37,417 nucleotides of DNA, from assembly GCA_965370315.1 (NCBI GenBank), contig CBDUTO010000030.1, positions 1-37,417 on the forward strand. Reading direction: 5' to 3'. Source of the DNA: 1-14-2-50-31-20 sp965370315. GTDB taxonomy: Bacteria > Bacteroidota > Ignavibacteria > Ignavibacteriales > Melioribacteraceae. The translations under genes were made by a program, and so were the position numbers. Position 1 is the stretch's first letter, and every line of letters starts with the position of its first letter. The notes under the pieces are model-generated. The model did not search any database and was not told where the DNA came from. It worked only from the letters and a program-made list of their open reading frames with translations. Below are positions 32,896 through 37,417 of this stretch, in pieces.

Positions 32896-33450
32896 ATGAA
32901 AAAAACCGTTTCTATTTCAATAATTTTCACAATCCTTTTATTTTCCTTTTCAACTATTTTAGCACAAGATAAAAACACATTCATCGGTGTAAAAAAATGT
33001 AGTATGTGTCATAAAAAAGATAAAAGTGGGAATCAATTAAAAATTTGGAAAGATAGTAAACACGCAAATGCATTTAAGACACTTCAAACTGCAAAAGCGG
33101 ATAGCATTGCAACAGCAAAAGGCTCTAAAGTTAAAGCAGCAGAAACACCAGAATGTCTAGTTTGCCACGCAACTGGATATGATTTAGATGCAGCAATGTT
33201 AGGGAAAAATTTCAAAATTGAAGAAGGTGTTCAATGCGAAACTTGTCATGGTGCTGGAAGCAGTTATAAGTCTAAAAAAGTTATGAAAGACCATGCAAAA
33301 TCAGTTGCGAAAGGTATGGCTGATTATACTGTTAAAGATGCCGCAAAAGAACAATGTGTAACATGTCATAACGAAAAAAGTCCTACAGATAAAGGTTTTG
33401 ATTTTAAAGAACGATGGGCTGAAATTGCACATCCTGTACCTACAAAATAA
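32896..33450 (+). CDS. Periplasmic tetraheme cytochrome c (c554-like)
   Basis: A 184-residue exported cytochrome. A signal peptide (ending STILAQ, residue 24) is followed by four CxxCH haem sites: CSMCH, CLVCH, CETCH and CVTCH. The spacing, with GVKKCSMCH near the mature N-terminus and EGVQCETCHGAGS in the middle, recalls the cytochrome c554/multihaem family. The many Lys residues suggest docking to acidic partners. It is the first gene of the cytochrome operon and starts after a GGAG Shine-Dalgarno. It is a good candidate for the periplasmic carrier feeding the outer-membrane proteins encoded downstream. Confidence 0.9.
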   Translation: MKKTVSISIIFTILLFSFSTILAQDKNTFIGVKKCSMCHKKDKSGNQLKIWKDSKHANAFKTLQTAKADSIATAKGSKVKAAETPECLVCHATGYDLDAAMLGKNFKIEEGVQCETCHGAGSSYKSKKVMKDHAKSVAKGMADYTVKDAAKEQCVTCHNEKSPTDKGFDFKERWAEIAHPVPTK

Positions 33451-33463
33451 GGTAAAATAAATT

Positions 33464-34732
33464 ATGAAAACGAAGTTATTAGTTTTATCATTTTTTCTAT
33501 TGCAAACAATAATTAGTAGCCAAAATATTAGCGGAAGATTTTCATCTTCCGTTTACTCTTTTGAACGCCATGATGTTACCGAGTCTTATAACTATACGCG
33601 AACATTCCAAACACTTCAGCTTAATGCTAAGTATAATAAGTTTGCTATTAAAACTCGATTAAATTACGAAATGGATGTTGCACAAGATTTGGTTAATGAT
33701 CCTCGTTTGCGAATCTACAACCTCTACTTTGAAGGTAGAAATCTTTTCAATAATCTACTTACCTTTAAAGTCGGGCGTATCTCACTCTTTAATAATGTTT
33801 CTAGTGGAACTTACGATGGTGGGAATATTAAATTTAAATATGCAGGTTACAAACTTGATTTATTTTATGGTGCAAATGTTCCAGCCTATCAGAAGTTGGA
33901 AATTACAGATGATTGGGAAAACAATTATGTAATGAGCGGAAGGTTGGATATTACTGCAATTGATAATTTCAGAATCGGATTAAGTTACATCGATAAGAAC
34001 TACTCATTCAATTCTTATGAAACAGTTCGTCTTGATGAAAACTATAATCCAATGACTTATGAAATTCGGAATCGTTCAAACCAATTTAAGTATGTTACTG
34101 CCGATGTTTCGTACAGATTAAGAAATGCATTTAATGTTTATACTCGTTACGATTATGATTTGAATTTCAATACAACTTCACGTTTTGAATTGACGGGTAG
34201 ATATGAGCAAATTCAAGATTGGGGATTCTCTCTTTACTACAATTATCGTGCACCACAAATTAGATACAACTCCATTTTTGCAGTATTTGATTATGGAAAC
34301 ACACACGAAATTGAAGCTGGAGCTGATTATAAAATAAATCCTACTTTTACTGTTACTGGTAAATTTGCAAATGTAACTTACAAAGATGATAATGCACAAC
34401 GTGCAACTATTGGGTTAAACACTAAATTTGGTAGTGTTAGTTATCGGAAAACATTTGGGTATGCTGGAGAGTTAGATGCACTTTCAATATACACTGCAAG
34501 AACATTCTTTGAAGGTTTTATTACTCCATCACTAGGTTTAGGTTATACATCTTACAAACTCTCGGCTGATGCAGAAACAAACAATATTGTTTCATTTCTT
34601 GCTGGATGTAATGTAAGACCATGGAATGTACTCTCTTTTGATCTGCAAGGTCAGTACTTTAATAACAAAATTTATCAAAACGATTTTCGAATTCTGTTTA
34701 AACTGAATTATTGGTTTAACGTAAACTTATAA
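33464..34732 (+). CDS. Outer-membrane beta-barrel of the cytochrome operon
   Basis: A 422-residue protein with a signal peptide (cleavage about residue 19, TIISSQ). The mature part is a run of alternating strands rich in Tyr, Phe and Asn (NYTRTFQTLQLNAKYNKFAI, ADVSYRLRNAFNVYTRYDYD) and ends ILFKLNYWFNVNL, as in porin-like barrels. It has no haem motif. About 16-20 strands can be guessed from the pattern. It lies 13 bp after the tetraheme gene and before the 14-heme gene, which is where porin-cytochrome conduits encode their barrel. It shows no similarity to MtrB or OmbB that I can see by eye, so its role as conduit is inferred from context. Confidence 0.75.
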   Translation: MKTKLLVLSFFLLQTIISSQNISGRFSSSVYSFERHDVTESYNYTRTFQTLQLNAKYNKFAIKTRLNYEMDVAQDLVNDPRLRIYNLYFEGRNLFNNLLTFKVGRISLFNNVSSGTYDGGNIKFKYAGYKLDLFYGANVPAYQKLEITDDWENNYVMSGRLDITAIDNFRIGLSYIDKNYSFNSYETVRLDENYNPMTYEIRNRSNQFKYVTADVSYRLRNAFNVYTRYDYDLNFNTTSRFELTGRYEQIQDWGFSLYYNYRAPQIRYNSIFAVFDYGNTHEIEAGADYKINPTFTVTGKFANVTYKDDNAQRATIGLNTKFGSVSYRKTFGYAGELDALSIYTARTFFEGFITPSLGLGYTSYKLSADAETNNIVSFLAGCNVRPWNVLSFDLQGQYFNNKIYQNDFRILFKLNYWFNVNL

Positions 34733-34787
34733 TAGTAGATATGAAAAGCACATTAGTAATGTTACATACAAAAAACAATTATAACAT

Positions 34788-34872
34788 CGTCATTGCGAAT
34801 CCCGTTATTTGGGATGAAGCAATCTGCTACAGATTACTTTGTCGTCTTAGAAACGGACTCCTCGTAATGACG
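34788..34872. repeat. Dispersed CGTCATTGCGA hairpin repeat, copy 2
   Basis: An 85-bp element with ends CGTCATTGCGA and TCGTAATGACG (10 of 11 pairs). Inside are two hairpins: ATCCC/GGGAT, and AAGCAATCTG against CAGATTACTT with a 3-nt loop. It fills most of the gap between the barrel and the 14-heme genes and ends just before the latter's Shine-Dalgarno (AAGGA at 34873). Confidence 0.85.
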
Positions 34873-34887
34873 AAGGAAGCATAACAA

Positions 34888-36096
34888 ATGAAATCAAAAT
34901 ATTACATACTAATTTTTATTGTTGGAACTCTTTACTTATCTCTCTCAGCTTTTTCATTTAAAAGTGATGTAGATTCAACAAATAAAGAAATAATTAAATT
35001 CTCTCATCAGTTCCATCTTGAAGAAGATGTTGCATGTACAGATTGTCACACAAAAGCAGAAACCAGTATTGATTTAGCAGGGAGTTTACTTCCCACAATG
35101 GATGCTTGCGCTGACTGTCACGATGTTGAAGATGAAGATGAATGTAGCACTTGTCACTATGAAAATGTGCAAGTTCCATTTCCTGTTAAAAGTGCTGAAC
35201 TATATTTCAGCCATAAATCACACATGGAAAACGAGAACGCTGAATGTACAAATTGCCACAGTGGATTAGATGAAGTGGATTTTAGTTTTGAATCCCCTAC
35301 TTTATTTCCAGAGATGAGCAGTTGTAACGGATGTCACTCCGATGCTGGCGAAGCAAAAGCTACAAACTTTGCATGCGAAAGCTGTCACATCTCAACTGCT
35401 GACTTACTTCCAACTGATCACAAAATTGCAAACTTTAGTGAGATGCATAGATTCTCATCAATGGAAGCAGATGCAAATTGCCAGATGTGCCATGATAACA
35501 ACTTCTGCGAAACTTGCCACGTTGGAACAACAATGATTACAGAGACTAATAGTGCGAGTGATTTTTACACTCCATATTCTCCTCACAGTTATATTGATAA
35601 CACTAAGCAACAACAAATTACTCGTGTACACGATCTTAATTATCAATACAGTCATGGTATTGATGCTAAAGGTAAATCATCTAACTGTATTACTTGCCAT
35701 CAAACTGAAACATTCTGTGCAGAGTGCCATAATGTAAATGAGAATGGTGATTTTGCAATGGGCGGATTTGTACCTGCTACTCACACTAATCCAAATTTTA
35801 CAACAATGGGTGTTGGAAGTGGTGGTGGACTTCATGCTGAAGGTGCAAGACGTGACATTGAAAATTGTGCTGCTTGCCACGATACACAAGGTGCCGATCC
35901 AAATTGTATTATGTGTCATATGGATAATGATGGAATAAAAGGGACAAATCCTAAAACTCATATGAGTGGATTTATGAATAATGAAAATGGCGATTGGCAT
36001 GGAGATTTTGGTGCTGTTTGTTATAACTGCCATACTGATGTTGGTGCGCTATCGCAAATTAAAGGACAAGGTTTCTGCAGTTACTGTCATAATTGA
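34888..36096 (+). CDS. Fourteen-heme c-type cytochrome
   Basis: A 402-residue exported protein with a signal peptide (about 1-24) and fourteen CxxCH sites: CTDCH, CADCH, CSTCH, CTNCH, CNGCH, CESCH, CQMCH, CETCH, CITCH, CAECH, CAACH, CIMCH, CYNCH and CSYCH. That is one haem per 27 mature residues, enough to form a nanowire-like chain. Many extra His residues (FSHQFH, FSHKSHM, HAEGARRDIENC) can serve as distal ligands. It has no lipobox, so it is probably periplasmic or inserted in the barrel encoded upstream. An AAGGAAG Shine-Dalgarno precedes the start. I recognise no named family such as MtrA, OmaB or OmcB with certainty. Confidence 0.92.
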   Translation: MKSKYYILIFIVGTLYLSLSAFSFKSDVDSTNKEIIKFSHQFHLEEDVACTDCHTKAETSIDLAGSLLPTMDACADCHDVEDEDECSTCHYENVQVPFPVKSAELYFSHKSHMENENAECTNCHSGLDEVDFSFESPTLFPEMSSCNGCHSDAGEAKATNFACESCHISTADLLPTDHKIANFSEMHRFSSMEADANCQMCHDNNFCETCHVGTTMITETNSASDFYTPYSPHSYIDNTKQQQITRVHDLNYQYSHGIDAKGKSSNCITCHQTETFCAECHNVNENGDFAMGGFVPATHTNPNFTTMGVGSGGGLHAEGARRDIENCAACHDTQGADPNCIMCHMDNDGIKGTNPKTHMSGFMNNENGDWHGDFGAVCYNCHTDVGALSQIKGQGFCSYCHN

Positions 36097-36109
36097 TTTT
36101 AGAATTTTA

Positions 36110-36188
36110 GTCATTGCGAATCCCGTTTTGGGGGATGAAGCAATCTGTTACGGATTACTTCAGAAACATTCGTTCCTTCGTAATGACG
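36110..36188. repeat. Dispersed GTCATTGCGA hairpin repeat, copy 3
   Basis: A 79-bp copy with ends GTCATTGCGAA and TTCGTAATGAC. The inner AGCAATCTG-TTA-CGGATTACTT hairpin is slightly worn. It lies between the 14-heme and lipoprotein cytochrome genes, is shorter than copy 2 in its right half, and does not interrupt any gene. Confidence 0.85.
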
Positions 36189-36219
36189 TAAAAAAACATT
36201 TGGAACTTGAAGGTATAAA

Positions 36220-37101
36220 ATGAAATACACAACAGCATTATTAATTGTTTTAATGAGTTTAGTTTTCGCAATTGGTTGTAGTGATATAAATGACGATATA
36301 ACTCCACCAACTGATTTAACGCTTCATCCAGAAGGTTTTGGTGATGCATCATCTCCAGATTTTCACAAATATGTTTTTGCAAATAATGATTGGAGTTTCA
36401 ACTTAACGAAATGCCAAAGTTGTCATGCTGCTGATTATAATGGTGGAACTGTTGGAGTTAGTTGTCTTGGATGCCATACTCAACCAGCAGGACCAGAAGC
36501 ATGTAATACTTGCCATGGTGTTTTTGCAGATCCAAATTATATTGCACCACCAAATGATCTTGAAGGAAATTCGGATAATGGTTCAAAAGGTGTTGGAGCT
36601 CATTTCAGCCATGTTTATGATAATAGCATAAGTTCAAACGTGGGATGTTTTGAATGCCATCAACAAACACTAAGTGAAGGAGAATTTGTTCACACACACA
36701 TATCCCCTCCTCCAGCAAAAATGGAGTTTGGTGAATTTACACATTCTGATAGTTTAGGATTAGACCCAGAATATGACTTCAATGATGTCACTTGCGCAAA
36801 CACATACTGCCATGGTGGTTTTAAGTTTGGAAAATCATCATCAGAAAATTCTTGGGCATATGCGGAAGACTATATTGTTGGAAATAATAGAAGTGTTATT
36901 TGGAACAGCACAACAAATGATGAAGCAGAGTGTGGAACTTGCCATGGTCAAATTATTGATGGCAATTTAAGTCCACTTCCTGTTGGTCACTTTGGTTCTT
37001 TTGGAATTTCCGATTGTGCCAACTGTCATAGTAGCGTTGTAAATAGTGATGGTGAAATTGTGGATAAATTAAAACATATAAATAAAGAAATAAACTTATA
37101 A
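36220..37101 (+). CDS. Multiheme cytochrome lipoprotein with CxxCH and CxxxxCH motifs
   Basis: A 293-residue lipoprotein: the lipobox AIGC puts the acylated Cys at residue 20 and Ser-Asp-Ile-Asn follow, which suits outer-membrane anchoring. It has six CxxCH sites (CQSCH, CLGCH, CNTCH, CFECH, CGTCH, CANCH) and one CANTYCH of the CxxxxCH type. Such mixed motifs occur in the Geobacter surface-cytochrome family TIGR01904. It is the last gene of the operon and ends before the terminator at 37147. As a surface-facing acceptor it would complete a path from the periplasm through the barrel. A GAAGG Shine-Dalgarno 6 nt before ATG supports the start. Confidence 0.9.
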   Translation: MKYTTALLIVLMSLVFAIGCSDINDDITPPTDLTLHPEGFGDASSPDFHKYVFANNDWSFNLTKCQSCHAADYNGGTVGVSCLGCHTQPAGPEACNTCHGVFADPNYIAPPNDLEGNSDNGSKGVGAHFSHVYDNSISSNVGCFECHQQTLSEGEFVHTHISPPPAKMEFGEFTHSDSLGLDPEYDFNDVTCANTYCHGGFKFGKSSSENSWAYAEDYIVGNNRSVIWNSTTNDEAECGTCHGQIIDGNLSPLPVGHFGSFGISDCANCHSSVVNSDGEIVDKLKHINKEINL

Positions 37102-37146
37102 CAAATGAGTTTATAGGTACAAATATATAAGCATTTTTAACATTAG

Positions 37147-37175
37147 AGCCGCTAAACTATTTAGCGGCTTTTTTA
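37147..37175 (+). terminator. Terminator of the cytochrome operon
   Basis: AGCCGCTAAA (37147-37156) and TTTAGCGGCT (37160-37169) form a perfect 10-bp stem with a CTA loop, followed by a T run. Confidence 0.95.
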
Positions 37176-37417
37176 TTTTTAAAACATAGCTAACTTAACT
37201 GTTTTTACTTTTCAGTCGAGGAATGGTTCTTAACAGCAATACAAATTCTGGTTATAAGCATGCAAATGTATTAATAAATATTGCTTTATGATTATACAGT
37301 AATTCTAAATTCCACAATATCATTGACTGTCATTTTACGAATTAAGAATTCATAAAACAAATAAAACAATCCAAAAATATTCCCTAACCTTAAATGTATT
37401 CTTTTACCTCTCCGCAT
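37176..37417. other. Intergenic DNA at the window end
   Basis: After the terminator, about 240 bp of AT-rich DNA contain no open frame, RNA gene or repeat that I can recognise. It is probably the upstream region of a gene beyond the window. Confidence 0.5.

Noticed and set aside
34178..34399. Minus-strand and alternative-frame open frames inside the cytochrome and barrel genes
   Set aside because: All are shadows of the plus-strand genes, without ribosome-binding sites, haem motifs or recognisable domains.

Overview
The window is AT-rich DNA from a member of the Bacteroidota/Ignavibacteriota lineage, most likely an Ignavibacteria-type organism. Supporting signs are two secreted proteins ending in type IX secretion (T9SS) sorting domains, a SusC-type TonB receptor with an N-terminal carboxypeptidase-regulatory-like domain, a three-gene sdhC-sdhA-sdhB operon of the b558 type, and promoters of the TTTG-N19-TAnnTTTG kind used by Bacteroidota sigma-A. 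Many genes carry clear Shine-Dalgarno sequences. The multiheme cytochromes at the right end point to an anaerobic or facultative respiratory lifestyle. The taxonomic placement is inference from gene content.

Left part (1-16500), almost all on the minus strand. A three-gene ABC export operon (127-2930) is followed by compound dispersed repeats (2983-3130). Next come a membrane polyferredoxin with an HMA-like tail (3150-5096), two large T9SS cargo proteins (an SBBP/fibronectin protein and a 13-Asp-box YCF48-like protein), a beta-barrel protein, a lipoprotein resembling DUF4876 and a TonB-dependent receptor (up to 15154). The receptor, lipoprotein and barrel form a tight block that looks like an outer-membrane uptake or surface locus. 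galE follows.

Middle part (16500-26000). rpsU (bS21) has two Bacteroidota-type promoters, a strong Shine-Dalgarno and probably a TTG start. It is followed by a LOG-family gene, secG and tRNA-Met. Just outside the tRNA, on the other strand, lies a two-gene P-loop NTPase module (18479-22291): a small ATPase with intact Walker motifs and an 862-residue STAND-like protein with TPR repeats. It has its own promoter and an inverted-repeat element at the predicted transcription start, and it is the best candidate for an undescribed (possibly defence) system. Housekeeping genes follow: a DksA/TraR-type zinc-finger protein, an MFS transporter, an orphan FecCD permease and obgE.

Right part (26000-37417). 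A long acidic protein is followed by a vapBC toxin-antitoxin pair sitting between two copies of the 3' end of sdhB, one intact and one a 22-codon fragment. This looks like the footprint of an insertion at the end of sdhB. The sdhCAB operon diverges from a four-gene cytochrome operon: a tetraheme cytochrome, an outer-membrane beta-barrel, a 14-heme cytochrome and a multiheme lipoprotein. Together these look like a porin-cytochrome conduit for moving electrons across the outer membrane. Two hairpin-forming dispersed repeats occupy the gaps inside that operon, which ends at a strong terminator.
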